Notes: a model not told the origin generated them from the letters alone. A DNA stretch of 64,000 bases from CAVYGN01 sp963796325 (GCA_963796325.1 CAWCLF010000001.1:372001-436000), one strand, 5' to 3'. Counted from the first letter of the stretch, positions 17,518 through 27,548 are shown. Numbers and translations are program-made.

Positions 17518-18784
17518 AAATTTATTTTTTATCTTATGTTTCCTGCTCGTTTTCGCGGCTGTTTTCCCGGCTGAAAAATGGAACGTGCTTGTAAGCTCCT
17601 GGAACGACCTTTCGGAAAAACGGGACAGGAGCGTAGGGCTTTTAATTCAAAGATCGATCTCGACGAGGCTCGACAGGGAGCAGAATTTCAGGGTGATTCC
17701 GTCCTCCTCTTCGAACGGTCCCGTACTGTCTTTTTCTAACGCTCAAACCCAGGGCCGCGGCGAACAGGCCGACGTTATCGTTTACGGAAGCTACTACATC
17801 GAGAACGACAGGATATATGTGATCGCCGAGGTTTACGATATCCTTGAAAACAGGATCAGGATGGAGCGCGTCTATACGGGTCTCGTAACGGTGGATATCT
17901 TCGACACCGTCGATACGATGGCTCTCGATATTGTAAGTAAAATAAAAGAGGTCCTGCCTGAAATGACGGCGGAAAGTGAAATCAAGGTAAAAAAAATAAG
18001 GGAAACTCTTTACGAGACAAGCAAGGTCAATGTAAAAAGGGAGATGTTCACACGTTTCGGATTTTTAACGTCGACGGGCAACAAAACCTTATACGATTAT
18101 AACAGCCCCGGCCAGAACCCTACAAACAATGCGAGCGGGTCGTGGCCCTTTTCCACGATATCGTTCGGGTTCGGTTTCCGCTACTGGGATATCAGGCTGG
18201 ATGTCGATTTATCGGGATTGCCGGGCCTGCCTTATTATGACTGGGCCGGGAAGAAGCCCGGCATGAGCGAGCCGCCGCCTTCGACCCAGAATATAACTCT
18301 GGTGTATTACCTGCCATGGTGGGGAGGAGCCCTGGCTGTAGGACCCGGCCTTTATTTTGAAGGCGTCATCATTTCCACGAATAATTCGGGCAATAACGGC
18401 AGCCCCCAGTTATACAAAACTCAGAATTATAATGGGCCACCTTTTAGTTTGGTAGTTTTCTGGTCTCCTCTGCATGATCTCGAATTAATGTTCGAGTATA
18501 CTTTTGCATTCGGAACACCGGGTAATAATTACAACAACAGTTCGGGAAGTTCAGCGTTGGTTTACGATTTTCCCCCGGTGGCCGTCGGAGCCGTTTATTA
18601 CTTCGGGGAATTCGGCCTTTCGGCGAAGCTGACATATTCAAGCGGCCGCTATTACGAATGGAATATCGGCGACGGGTTCCAAAATATCGATGCCAATATG
18701 AACAATCTGCAGAAACAGAGCGCTTTTCAAAACCTGAATATTGAAATTGAATTTGTTTACAGGATTGATTTCTTAAAACAATGA
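17507..18784 (+). CDS. outer-membrane protein with FlgO/TolB-N-like domain and beta-barrel
   Basis: The protein has 425 residues, with a signal peptide ending near 'AAVFPAEKW'. Residues 22-155 resemble the FlgO/CsgG/TolB-N fold ('SVGLLIQRSISTRLDREQNF', 'ADVIVYGSYYIENDRIYVIA'). A basic linker leads to a barrel-like region from about 180, rich in G, Y and N. It has the same two-part layout as the gene it overlaps, so the two may form a hetero-oligomer. Its stop overlaps the recombinase ATG (ATGA), an odd pairing of an outer-membrane protein with xer. The function is unknown. Confidence 0.75.
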   Translation: MNYKNLFFILCFLLVFAAVFPAEKWNVLVSSWNDLSEKRDRSVGLLIQRSISTRLDREQNFRVIPSSSSNGPVLSFSNAQTQGRGEQADVIVYGSYYIENDRIYVIAEVYDILENRIRMERVYTGLVTVDIFDTVDTMALDIVSKIKEVLPEMTAESEIKVKKIRETLYETSKVNVKREMFTRFGFLTSTGNKTLYDYNSPGQNPTNNASGSWPFSTISFGFGFRYWDIRLDVDLSGLPGLPYYDWAGKKPGMSEPPPSTQNITLVYYLPWWGGALAVGPGLYFEGVIISTNNSGNNGSPQLYKTQNYNGPPFSLVVFWSPLHDLELMFEYTFAFGTPGNNYNNSSGSSALVYDFPPVAVGAVYYFGEFGLSAKLTYSSGRYYEWNIGDGFQNIDANMNNLQKQSAFQNLNIEIEFVYRIDFLKQ

Positions 18785-19671
18785 TTAAAAAATATGTTGA
18801 CGATTTCCTGGCCCATCTCCAGTATGAAAAGGGATATTCCGCTCTAACGATAGAATCCTACAGGAATGATCTTTCGGGTTTTCTCGAATTTTTATCGGGG
18901 CATGAAATCAGGGATGCGGGGGATATAACCTACAGGACCCTCCACTTATATATTTCAGAACTCGGCTCAATGTCCCTCAAGCCCTCGACTATAGAAAGGA
19001 AGACCGCGGCCCTTAAATCATTTTTTAAATATCTTACCCGGAAGGGCGTCATTTTAAAGAACCCGGCAGCCCTTATTTCCTCGCCCAGGCATGACAGGAG
19101 ACTGCCGGTAGTGCTTGAAAGCTCTGAAATAGCAGGACTGATTTCATACATTCCGGAATCGGACGCACTTTCCATCCGGAACAAGGCTATAGTGACGCTG
19201 CTGTATGCCAGCGGGCTTAGAGTCTCCGAATTATGTTCGCTGGATTTGAAAGATATCGATTACAGGGAAGGGATACTAATTGTGACAGGGAAGGGTTCAA
19301 AGCAGAGGATCGTTCCCACAGGCGAGACTGCAGTGAAAATGATCCTTAAATATCTTAATTCCAGGAAAGAACTTCAGTCCGGGCCGGTTTCGGGAAATGC
19401 GCTTTTTCTTACCAGGAGCGGGAAAAGAATCCAGGACAGGATGGTCAGGTACATTATTACCCGGTATATCGATGAACTGGCGATCCAGAAGCATGTATCG
19501 CCCCATACTCTCCGCCATACTTTTGCAACGGCTCTCCTGGAGAACGGCGCCGGCATAAGGGTCATTCAGGAGATGCTCGGACATGAAAGCCTTTCCACAA
19601 CACAGGTCTATACCCACCTTACAATAGAAAAGCTAAGGGAAAGCTACGACAAATTTCATCCTCATGCCTGA
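18781..19671 (+). CDS. XerC/XerD-type tyrosine recombinase
   Basis: The 296 residues have an N-terminal SAM-like core-binding domain (1-90) and a catalytic domain with the tyrosine recombinase set: R in 'ASGLRVSELCSLDL', the lysine loop 'VTGKGSKQRIVP', H-x-x-R in 'SPHTLRHTFATALL', H in 'LGHESLSTTQVYTHL', and the nucleophile Y in 'QVYTHL'. The length is exactly that of XerC/XerD, which resolve chromosome dimers at dif. C or D cannot be decided here. It is translationally coupled to the preceding outer-membrane protein gene. Confidence 0.93.
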   Translation: MIKKYVDDFLAHLQYEKGYSALTIESYRNDLSGFLEFLSGHEIRDAGDITYRTLHLYISELGSMSLKPSTIERKTAALKSFFKYLTRKGVILKNPAALISSPRHDRRLPVVLESSEIAGLISYIPESDALSIRNKAIVTLLYASGLRVSELCSLDLKDIDYREGILIVTGKGSKQRIVPTGETAVKMILKYLNSRKELQSGPVSGNALFLTRSGKRIQDRMVRYIITRYIDELAIQKHVSPHTLRHTFATALLENGAGIRVIQEMLGHESLSTTQVYTHLTIEKLRESYDKFHPHA

Positions 19672-19700
19672 TTGAGAGTTTCGGGTCTTATTTTCTTGTC

Positions 19701-22568
19701 ATGGCCGGACTGAACGGATATAATATATATATAACTGGTGGTGAAGTGAAAGAAGAAAAAAGCGATCTGTTAATCTCCGCGGTTCTTTACAATACCGGCC
19801 GTTTAATTACTAAAATGAAAGTAAGGGTTTCCGCCGGTGGAAATCTTGCTGAGAGGCTCATATCCCTTAACATGGAAGGGGAATTTTTCGGTTTCGACAT
19901 AATTGATGATTTCACATCGATTTCAAAGGAGACCCGGGATTTTATTCTTCTTTTTAAAACGTATTCTTTCAATGTCATGGAAAGGCATCCGGGTGAAATT
20001 ACGATACAAATGCCTGTCGACACTCTTTTCTTCAGGAAACTTCTGGAAAACGAATGTGTTTTTGAACTTGAAAAAGAGAATTTTACTCTTAAAAGCTCTG
20101 AAGAGTACCTGCCTCTCAATATCGGGTTCGATGACACTTTTGAAAATATCATCCTCACCGGAATGGAGAATTATTATCTCTTTGAAGGCTCGTTTGAAAA
20201 TTATCTTATCCATAAAAAAAGGCTTTATCCTGTCCTTTTTACATTAAACAGGGAAATAATGAGAGAGCTCTTTCAATCGGGAAGGGTGCTTGCCGAATAC
20301 AGCCTGAAAAAAAACATTCTCCACCCTTCCGCAGGCGAAAACAAGCTTATTACAAGGAATTTCAGGCTTCCGGAAGTAAGGGATGCTCTAAATGCAGGAA
20401 TAGTTTTCCGATACGGCAGGACAAGCCATGGAGATTTTAAAATAAGCGCTTATCTTTGCAGTGAAAACCCTGTTACAGAAATCCCGCTTGATTTCAACGA
20501 ACTCCGGAAGAGCATTCTCCTGAAGGAAGATATTATTTTCCCGGCGGGGAAAAATGTGATCGTGATCGCACGGGCCGGCACGGAAATTTATGAAAAGCTG
20601 AAGATCTTGACAGAATCTCTTAGAAACTCGTTTTATGAGCTTCTGAACGAATTCAACAGCAACGAAATAACGACTTCCGACAGCGATGCCCTTTTCCATA
20701 AATTCCTCCCTTCGGTGCTCCCATTTGTCGAATTGCGGGACAATAAGGGCCCTGTCAATCTTATTACGGGAGGCTTCGATTTCAAGAATGCTGAAATTTC
20801 ACTTCCGGGCCCTAAGGGACCTCTTTCCGGCGGGTGGCTGGAGGTAAATTTCAAATACCTGATGCAGGGGAACGTTTTTTCATTGGATGAACTGGAACTC
20901 ATAGCAAAGAAAGGTTTTATCGAGAAAGATTCTGCGATATTCGCACCGGATTCCGTAGAGATCGACGGCCTGAGAAGCCTCATGGAGGACCTGCCTGCCG
21001 AAGAGGAAAACGGGAATATATATACAAAGCCTTTCGGCATCTCTTTTCTTCTTCGAAGAGATTTAAAGCTTAATATCGATCCGAAACTTCCGGGACTGTC
21101 GGAATTTTCACTTTTTTCGAACCAGGATAAAAAGGTTTTGAAGGAGGTGGCTATTCCCGACCCTCCTAAGGGGACCCTCAGGTCTTACCAGAAAACCGGC
21201 GTTTTCTGGATGGATTTCCTCAAGCGGACGGGGTTCAGCGGAATTCTGGCCGATGAAATGGGCCTTGGCAAAACCCTGCAGGTGCTGGCTTTTCTCGTAT
21301 CCGTCAAAGGCGGCGGCCCTTCGCTGATAGTATGCCCGTCGGCGCTTCTTTACAACTGGGTCAATGAAATACAGAAGTTTTTAGAAGGGGGATTGACTTA
21401 TATCGTTATAGACGGTTCCAAGAAAGAGAGGCTTCTTAAAATTAAAAATTTACGGGATTATGATGTTGCCATAACGAGCTACCCTCTTCTTCATGCAGAC
21501 AGTACCGAGTACGGTAAAGAATCCTTTTTTTACTGCATCCTTGATGAAGCTCAGCATATAAAGAACAAAAAAGCGAAAAGGACGCTTTCAATAAAAGAGA
21601 TAAAATCAAGTTACAGGATTGCACTCACGGGAACTCCAATGGAAAATTCCGCGATGGAGCTGTGGTCTATTTTCGATTTTCTCATGCCGGGATTTTTAGG
21701 TACTCACCAGCATTTCAAAAAGAGGTTTCTCGATCAAATGACCGCCGGCCCCCAGCAGAACATCAGGGCGTTGACGGAGCTCAATAACATCGTAAGGCCT
21801 TTTATGCTGCGCAGGACAAAAAATACCGTACTCAAAGAATTGCCTCAAAAAATAGAACAGGAAGTGCTGCTTGAACTTACAGACAGGCAGAAAGCAATGT
21901 ATCTTGAAACCCTGGCCGCCGTCAGGAAAAATTATTCCCGGAGCCGCGGTTATATAGGCCGTGAATCGATCGATATTCTGGCTGCATTGACAAGGCTCCG
22001 CCAGATCTGCCTGCATCCGGCTTTGATCGTTCCGGAATTCATGGGAATGCAGGAAATATCGATAAAACAGAAGGCGCTGATCGAGCTTTTATACGAATCA
22101 ATTGACAGCGGCCACAGGGTGGCTGTTTTCAGCCAGTTTGTCGAGATGCTGAAGATCGTCAGGACGGATTTGAAGAATGAGGAAATTGAATATACTTACC
22201 TTGACGGCCAGACTAAGAACCGCTTTGCTCTGGTGGAACATTTTAACAATTCGGATATACCGGTTTTCCTTATTTCCCTTAAAGCCGGGGGTACCGGCCT
22301 CAATATTGTCGGAGCGGATTCGGTGATCCTCCTGGATCCATGGTGGAATCCTGCGGTTGAAAACCAGGCGATCGACAGGGTACACAGAATCGGGCAGAAA
22401 AAGATTGTGAATGTTTACAGGCTCCTTACAAGGGGCACGATCGAGGAAAAAATAAGAAAGCTTCAATCTGTAAAAAAAGAGGTGTTCGACAGTCTTATTT
22501 CGCTGAATTATTCCTTCATTTCGCATATGACCTGGGATAATTTAAGGGAACTCCTGGATATCGGTTAG
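19701..22568 (+). CDS. SNF2/Rad54-family DNA translocase
   Basis: The protein has 955 residues. The C-terminal 470 hold the helicase motifs: I 'DEMGLGKTLQ', II 'LDEAQHIKN', III 'ALTGTPMENSAMELW', V 'LKAGGTGLNIVGAD' and VI 'QAIDRVHRIGQ'. The N-terminal 480 residues match the long bacterial SNF2 extension but lack the cysteines of a SWIM zinc finger. Such enzymes move along duplex DNA and remodel protein-DNA complexes, for example in repair or transcription. The start is uncertain: the ATG at 19701 has no ribosome site, while a GTG at 19746 follows GGTGGTGAA. The stop overlaps nth, which is convergent, by 4 bp. Confidence 0.92.
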   Translation: MAGLNGYNIYITGGEVKEEKSDLLISAVLYNTGRLITKMKVRVSAGGNLAERLISLNMEGEFFGFDIIDDFTSISKETRDFILLFKTYSFNVMERHPGEITIQMPVDTLFFRKLLENECVFELEKENFTLKSSEEYLPLNIGFDDTFENIILTGMENYYLFEGSFENYLIHKKRLYPVLFTLNREIMRELFQSGRVLAEYSLKKNILHPSAGENKLITRNFRLPEVRDALNAGIVFRYGRTSHGDFKISAYLCSENPVTEIPLDFNELRKSILLKEDIIFPAGKNVIVIARAGTEIYEKLKILTESLRNSFYELLNEFNSNEITTSDSDALFHKFLPSVLPFVELRDNKGPVNLITGGFDFKNAEISLPGPKGPLSGGWLEVNFKYLMQGNVFSLDELELIAKKGFIEKDSAIFAPDSVEIDGLRSLMEDLPAEEENGNIYTKPFGISFLLRRDLKLNIDPKLPGLSEFSLFSNQDKKVLKEVAIPDPPKGTLRSYQKTGVFWMDFLKRTGFSGILADEMGLGKTLQVLAFLVSVKGGGPSLIVCPSALLYNWVNEIQKFLEGGLTYIVIDGSKKERLLKIKNLRDYDVAITSYPLLHADSTEYGKESFFYCILDEAQHIKNKKAKRTLSIKEIKSSYRIALTGTPMENSAMELWSIFDFLMPGFLGTHQHFKKRFLDQMTAGPQQNIRALTELNNIVRPFMLRRTKNTVLKELPQKIEQEVLLELTDRQKAMYLETLAAVRKNYSRSRGYIGRESIDILAALTRLRQICLHPALIVPEFMGMQEISIKQKALIELLYESIDSGHRVAVFSQFVEMLKIVRTDLKNEEIEYTYLDGQTKNRFALVEHFNNSDIPVFLISLKAGGTGLNIVGADSVILLDPWWNPAVENQAIDRVHRIGQKKIVNVYRLLTRGTIEEKIRKLQSVKKEVFDSLISLNYSFISHMTWDNLRELLDIG

Positions 22569-23221
22569 CGATGTTTTAATACTCCGATCCTGGGGCAATA
22601 AAGTTCGACCGGGCATTTTGAACATAGCGGGGACAGCGGTCTGCAGTATGTCTGTCCGAAAGCGACAAGGATATCGTTATAAGGTATCCACCATTCGAGA
22701 GGCAGCTTTTTCCTTAGAGCGAACTCGGTTTCTTCGGGTTTCTTTGTTTTAACGAATCCCCATCTGTTTGAAATCCTGTGCACATGCGTATCGACGCATA
22801 TTCCCGGCTTGTTGAAACCCAGCGTGACTACAAGATTTGCCGTTTTCCTGCCGACGCCGGGGAGTTTCAATAGCTCATCCAGGTCATCAGGCACCTGCGA
22901 TTTATAATCCCGGATCAGGATCCCGGATACCTCCAGTATTCTGGATGCTTTAACCCTGTAAAAACCTACCGGGAATATAAGTTTCCTTATTTTTTCCGGG
23001 GGGAGTTTGACCATCTCCTCGGGAGTCTCTGCCTCGCTGAAAAGCCTCCATGCCGCTCCGGCCGTTGTTTCGTCCTTTGTCCTTAGGCTCAGGAGAGTTG
23101 AAACGAGGATTTTGTAAGGCGTTCCCCGGGAGTTCTTTATATTAGTAACGATAGGAGCATGCCAGGAAGGATATTCCTTTTTCAGGATTTCAAGTATCCG
23201 GATGAGATTATCGGTCGTCAT
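22565..23221 (-). CDS. nth: endonuclease III
   Basis: Endonuclease III removes oxidised pyrimidines and nicks the abasic site in base-excision repair. The 218 residues contain the helix-hairpin-helix with catalytic lysine 'LPGVGRKTANLVV', the catalytic aspartate in 'CVDTHVHRISNRWG', and the C-terminal [4Fe-4S] ligands with C-x6-C-x2-C-x5-C spacing in 'CRPLSPLCSKCPVELYC'. All key residues are kept. It follows the HD-GYP gene by 10 bp in the same direction. Confidence 0.95.
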   Translation of the reverse strand: MTTDNLIRILEILKKEYPSWHAPIVTNIKNSRGTPYKILVSTLLSLRTKDETTAGAAWRLFSEAETPEEMVKLPPEKIRKLIFPVGFYRVKASRILEVSGILIRDYKSQVPDDLDELLKLPGVGRKTANLVVTLGFNKPGICVDTHVHRISNRWGFVKTKKPEETEFALRKKLPLEWWIPYNDILVAFGQTYCRPLSPLCSKCPVELYCPRIGVLKHR

Positions 23222-23230
23222 ACGGCTGGT

Positions 23231-24415
23231 TCAGCAGTTTATGAGTCTGTTGAATGTTTCTATCTGCGCCCTGTCCATGATCCTTTTTACGATAAACCTT
23301 GTATAATCTCCTTCCAGATCGATCTGGATCGGGTGCTTTGCAAGTTTGTCGATTCCCCTGTCTTTTAATCCCGGAGATATGAAAATATTGACAATGGGCC
23401 TTAATGTAAAGGGGCTTACCCTGTGGCCTACGACATATCCGATTTCTCCGGTATTAAGAAGGACGAATGAATTCAGGGGATAGATCGGCTCTTCATTGAT
23501 TTTTTTGGACATGTCCCTTAAAAAAACCTGGGCGAAGGTAGGATTGAATTTTTTGCCTGAATTTTCCATAAAATATGTGAAGGCATCGTAAAAGGGAGTG
23601 GCTTCCTTGTAGGGCCTTTTACTTGTCATGGCGTCGAAAACATCTGCTATGGAAATTATCTGCGAATATACATTCTGCTTTTCGTTGTTGATCCCGAACG
23701 GATAACCACCGCCGTTGTAATTCTCGTGATGGCAGAGCACCGTGTTTTCAATGACAGATCCGAAACTCTTCGAACCTCTTAAAATATTATATCCGTAAAT
23801 CGGGTGGTTTTTTATTATTTTCCATTCTTCGTCGTTTAAGGGAGAAGGTTTTTCAATAATTTTTTCGGAGATCAGCGTCTTGCCAAGGTCATGCAGGATG
23901 CCCGCAATCCCGAGCACTCGTATCTTGTCGCCCTCCAGACCCAGCGAGAGGCCGAGGAGAATGGAAATTGCTGCTACATTGATCGAATGGGTATACGTAT
24001 AGTCGTCCATATCGTAAAGGTCAAGAAGATTCAGGAATGCATCGCTGTTCTGCCTGATATCTTCAATGAAATCGTCGATAACATCTTCGACTATCCCGGG
24101 TTCTATCTGCCCTCCGGTCCCTTCGTTTTTGATAAGTCCCTGGAGGTCTTCAATAAGGGAAATCGCTTTTTCAAGGTGCTGATCCGATATCATCGGCTTT
24201 GAAACGTTTTTCTTGATCCTCAGCTTTTTCCTGGTATAATGGATCCTCATTATTCCCCTGTTTTTCAATTCGACGATCTGGTTCCTTGTCAGGGGGACAT
24301 CCTTTTCCAGGACTTTATTTTCATGCTCATCGAAACCGTCACCCTTCAATATCATTCCCGGATAAAGGAAATTCGTATAAATTTCAACAAGCATTTCATC
24401 TTTTTTAATGTCCAT
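23231..24415 (-). CDS. HD-GYP domain protein, probable c-di-GMP phosphodiesterase
   Basis: The protein has 394 residues from the ATG at 24415, chosen because AAAGGGGG lies 6 nt upstream and because an upstream start would run into the regulator gene. An N-terminal region of about 110 residues resembles the DUF3391-type head. The HD-GYP domain shows 'HDLGKTLISEKI', 'IKNHPIYGYNIL', 'LCHHENYNGGGYPFGI' and 'SIADVFDAMTSKRPYKEA'. These carry the metal ligands and the GYP motif, so hydrolysis of cyclic di-GMP is expected. It is co-transcribed with the sigma-54 regulator upstream, 10 bp away. Confidence 0.92.
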   Translation of the reverse strand: MDIKKDEMLVEIYTNFLYPGMILKGDGFDEHENKVLEKDVPLTRNQIVELKNRGIMRIHYTRKKLRIKKNVSKPMISDQHLEKAISLIEDLQGLIKNEGTGGQIEPGIVEDVIDDFIEDIRQNSDAFLNLLDLYDMDDYTYTHSINVAAISILLGLSLGLEGDKIRVLGIAGILHDLGKTLISEKIIEKPSPLNDEEWKIIKNHPIYGYNILRGSKSFGSVIENTVLCHHENYNGGGYPFGINNEKQNVYSQIISIADVFDAMTSKRPYKEATPFYDAFTYFMENSGKKFNPTFAQVFLRDMSKKINEEPIYPLNSFVLLNTGEIGYVVGHRVSPFTLRPIVNIFISPGLKDRGIDKLAKHPIQIDLEGDYTRFIVKRIMDRAQIETFNRLINC

Positions 24416-24425
24416 TTTTCCCCCT

Positions 24426-25802
24426 TTAACTGTCGGCCGTTTCTTTTTCTCCGGTATCAACGCCGTATTGTTCAAGTTTCCTCAGGAGGGTTTTCCTGCC
24501 TATCTTAAGGACTTTGGCTGCCTGTGATTTGTTCCAGCCTGTAAAATCGAGGGTAGCAAGAATCGCATTTTTCTCTATTTCTTCAAGATCTGTTCCTATC
24601 TCGATCGTAATATTTTTACGGACTGTGCTGCCGGTAATATAATCTGGCAGCATTTCCTCGGTTAAGAGATCTGTCTTGCATAGAACAACCATATTTTCGA
24701 TCAGGTTTTGAAGCTCGCGCACATTGCCCGGCCATGAATATGATTCCAGAAATTTCAGAGCCCGCGGGCTCAACCCTGTTACATTACGGTCATGCTTATG
24801 CGAATAGTATTTTATGAAATGATCGCAGAAAAGCGGGATGTCTCCGGTTCTCGACCTCAGGGGGGGCAGCATTATATTGACAATATTGAGGCGGTAAAAA
24901 AGATCTTCCCTGAACTTTCCTTCCTCGAGCAGTTTTTTCAGGTTTTTATTAGTCGCAGTGATCAGCCTGATATTGACCTTGATGGTTTCCTCGCCTCCGA
25001 CCCTCTCGAATTCCTGTTCCTGAAGAACCCTCAGGAGTTTAACCTGCATATTGAGGGAGATATCCCCGATTTCGTCGAGGAAGATCGTTCCGCCGTTGGA
25101 AAGTTCGAAACGGCCCTTCTTCCTTGCTATCGCTCCTGTAAAAGCTCCCTTTTCATGTCCGAACAATTCGCTTTCGAGAAGGCTTTCGGGCAGAGCGGCG
25201 CAATGTACCTTTATGAATGGATTGCCTGAACGCTTGCTGTTGATATGGATGCTGTTGGCTATTATTTCTTTTCCTGTCCCGCTTTCGCCGGTAATAAGTA
25301 CGGACGCATCGGTAGGGGCCACCTGCCTGACTGTCTGCAGAACTTTCATGAAAGCCCTGGAATTTCCTATTATATTCTCGAAGCTGTACTTTTCGTCAAG
25401 CATTTCCTCGAGTTCTTTTTCCCTCAGCTTTATCCGGAATTCGTCGATGGAACGCCTGAGGAGGAGTGATAATTTATCCAGGTTGACGGGTTTTGTAAGG
25501 AAGTCGTACGCGCCGCGCTTCATGGTCTCGACAGCTTCGTCCACACCGCCATGCCCGGTCAGTATCAGTATTGGAGCTTCTATGCCTGCATTATGGGCTT
25601 CTTTTAAAAAGTCCATGCCCCCGAGTCTGGGCATCTTCAGGTCAAGTACGACTGCATCGGCACCTATGGTTTTAAGTTTTTCAAAGCCGTCCGCGCCGTC
25701 TTCAGATGCGTATACATCGAAGCCTTCCATCCTGAGACCGTTTTTCAGCGCTTCACGGATATTTTTCTCATCGTCGATGACCAGGACAAGGGGTTTTTCC
25801 AT
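24426..25802 (-). CDS. NtrC-type sigma-54-dependent response regulator
   Basis: The 458 residues form three domains: a receiver (1-120) with the phosphoacceptor D54 in 'ADAVVLDLKMPRLGG', an AAA+ domain with Walker A 'GESGTGKE' and the sigma-54-contacting 'GAFTGA' loop in 'GHEKGAFTGAIARKKGRF', and a C-terminal Fis-type helix-turn-helix ('NKSQAAKVLKIGRKTLLRKL'). It should activate sigma-54 promoters when phosphorylated. No sensor kinase is adjacent, so its signal is unknown. It heads a transcript with the HD-GYP protein and possibly nth. Confidence 0.95.
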   Translation of the reverse strand: MEKPLVLVIDDEKNIREALKNGLRMEGFDVYASEDGADGFEKLKTIGADAVVLDLKMPRLGGMDFLKEAHNAGIEAPILILTGHGGVDEAVETMKRGAYDFLTKPVNLDKLSLLLRRSIDEFRIKLREKELEEMLDEKYSFENIIGNSRAFMKVLQTVRQVAPTDASVLITGESGTGKEIIANSIHINSKRSGNPFIKVHCAALPESLLESELFGHEKGAFTGAIARKKGRFELSNGGTIFLDEIGDISLNMQVKLLRVLQEQEFERVGGEETIKVNIRLITATNKNLKKLLEEGKFREDLFYRLNIVNIMLPPLRSRTGDIPLFCDHFIKYYSHKHDRNVTGLSPRALKFLESYSWPGNVRELQNLIENMVVLCKTDLLTEEMLPDYITGSTVRKNITIEIGTDLEEIEKNAILATLDFTGWNKSQAAKVLKIGRKTLLRKLEQYGVDTGEKETADS

Positions 25803-25940
25803 TTTTCATTCTCCCCGATCTCGCTTGATTGTTAAAAGGGATGAGTTTTTCATGTTCATTTAATATTATTATAGATGAACGGTTAAAAAATGTCATAAGT
25901 TTATTAAAAATTTTCGCAAATAATAGGTCTAGCAGGCGCT

Positions 25941-26894
25941 TTACTGGCCGGTATCTGCCGATTCCGCAACAAGCCTGAAATAATCCCTGATGCCCGAAAA
26001 TACAAGCTTATCGCTGCCTGTAAAGGCGTTATCGCCGGAGAGAAGCCTGGAAAACGATTCAACTTCTTCCATTGCATTGCCGTTGGAATGAACAAGGAGA
26101 ATATTCCAGTTCCGAAGGCGGTCGCCCATCCATGCATTTGCATTGAGAGAGATAATATTTATCGAATTGAGGCATTCAATGTCTGAATATGAATATAAAA
26201 GACCGGGGAAACGGAAAATAAATGAGGGGAGAAGCCCGTTTTCAAGCATGATCCGCTCTGTGTTGGTTATCTCGAAAGTCAAAAAATCGACGCCGGATCC
26301 TTTGGAACTTATCCTGTGTCTGTATGTGTGATTGCCCGCAATAAAATTTAAATTATATTTCTTTATGAGTGAGAGGTCGCCGGCATGACTTTCCAGCCAC
26401 TGTCCTGAAAAAAAGATGACAAGGGGCACTTTTATTTCTCTCTTTGAATCGAATCCGTCGAGACTGTCGTAAAAGAGTTTCGCGAAATGCTTTGAAGTAG
26501 GGCACAGGTCGCTTGTTAGAACAATTGCCCGGCTGCCGGCGGACATGAAATTTTCATTGTCTGAACCGAACGGGCGCTTTCCTGACAGCTGGATGGACTT
26601 TAAGGATGAAAAGAGGGAAGGGGCGGCGGAGGGGGACGTAAAATCTCCGGTTTTCCATTCGTCCGTTATGCCGTATGTGAGGTTTTTTGTATCGATAAAA
26701 TAATGTAAAATTTTACCGCTCCGGGTTTCGAACTCCCTCGTTATAAGTATTGAAGGATCTTTCAAAAGGCTGTATTCTTCAATTTTATACGATTCTATCG
26801 GGCCGACAGGATCGATTACAGTATTGGTCAGGCATTCAGGGAAGGAATAACATAAGGGCATTAATAATATTAATAATGCTCCCGGAAGTTTCAT
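25941..26894 (-). CDS. secreted polysaccharide deacetylase-like protein
   Basis: The protein has 317 residues, with a signal peptide in the first 20 ('ALLILLMPLCYSFPEC'). It has features of the NodB/CE4 fold: motif 1 is 'AIVLTSDLCPTS', keeping one aspartate; motif 2 is 'GNHTYRH', the metal-binding H-x3-H; motif 3 resembles 'FRFPGLLYS'. CE4 enzymes remove N- or O-acetyl groups from peptidoglycan or surface glycans. The N-terminal 110 residues match nothing I recognise. The ATG overlaps the upstream HAD stop codon by 4 bp. Confidence 0.75.
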   Translation of the reverse strand: MKLPGALLILLMPLCYSFPECLTNTVIDPVGPIESYKIEEYSLLKDPSILITREFETRSGKILHYFIDTKNLTYGITDEWKTGDFTSPSAAPSLFSSLKSIQLSGKRPFGSDNENFMSAGSRAIVLTSDLCPTSKHFAKLFYDSLDGFDSKREIKVPLVIFFSGQWLESHAGDLSLIKKYNLNFIAGNHTYRHRISSKGSGVDFLTFEITNTERIMLENGLLPSFIFRFPGLLYSYSDIECLNSINIISLNANAWMGDRLRNWNILLVHSNGNAMEEVESFSRLLSGDNAFTGSDKLVFSGIRDYFRLVAESADTGQ

Positions 26895-27502
26895 ACTTTG
26901 ATTCCGGCGTTTGAAAGGGCCTTTTTTATATCTTCGATAGAATTGACAAGGGTGCTCCTGATTCCGAAACTTTCCGCCATATTTACATTGACCGGGTTAT
27001 CGTCAAAAAAGAGAACTTCGGAAGGCTTTACTCTATAATAATCCATTACGGCGTCGAAAGCGGCTTTTTCCGGTTTCCTTGACCTGATCCTGTGAGAAAG
27101 GAAAAGTTTGTCAAAACAGGAAACCGTCCTGTTGAATTTTTCAAGGAAAAATTTTTCGTGCACTTCATTCGTATTCGAGAGAGCCGCCACATTGTGCCCC
27201 TGCTTCAGGGAACATATGACGCTCTCGATCCCGGGCATAACGTCGATGAACATGGCGTTAAAGCATTCTTCGAACTCCCTGTCGGAGAAATTATACCCGA
27301 TCTTTTGAGATATGTACTTATTGAAGCGGCTGCGGGAAATTTCGCCTCTCTCGAATTTGTGAAAATTCTCGTCGGTGAAATCGAACCTCGATAAAATGAC
27401 ATCTTCGGGAATACCGCTTACAAGAGACCATTTTTTCAGCGTCTTTCCCACGGAATATGTTATAACAACATTCCCAAGATCGAATAAGAGAAGTTTCGGC
27501 AA
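26891..27502 (-). CDS. HAD-superfamily hydrolase (TTG start)
   Basis: The protein has 203 residues. I start it at TTG 27502, six nt after GGAGG (27509-27513); the frame runs on upstream to 27559 without a ribosome site and overlaps the next gene. HAD motif I is 'LLFDLGNVVITY' (the second Asp position is Asn), motif II 'VAALSNTNEVH', motif III lysine in 'SRKPEKAAFD', and motif IV 'VLFFDDNPVNVNMA'. It resembles the YihX/alpha-D-glucose-1-phosphate phosphatase subgroup. The nucleophile aspartate is present, so phosphatase activity is likely. It is coupled to the deacetylase. Confidence 0.85.
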   Translation of the reverse strand: MPKLLLFDLGNVVITYSVGKTLKKWSLVSGIPEDVILSRFDFTDENFHKFERGEISRSRFNKYISQKIGYNFSDREFEECFNAMFIDVMPGIESVICSLKQGHNVAALSNTNEVHEKFFLEKFNRTVSCFDKLFLSHRIRSRKPEKAAFDAVMDYYRVKPSEVLFFDDNPVNVNMAESFGIRSTLVNSIEDIKKALSNAGIKV

Positions 27503-27548
27503 TTTGTTCCTCCAAAATTTTAAGGCAGTAATTATAACATCCGCCTTA

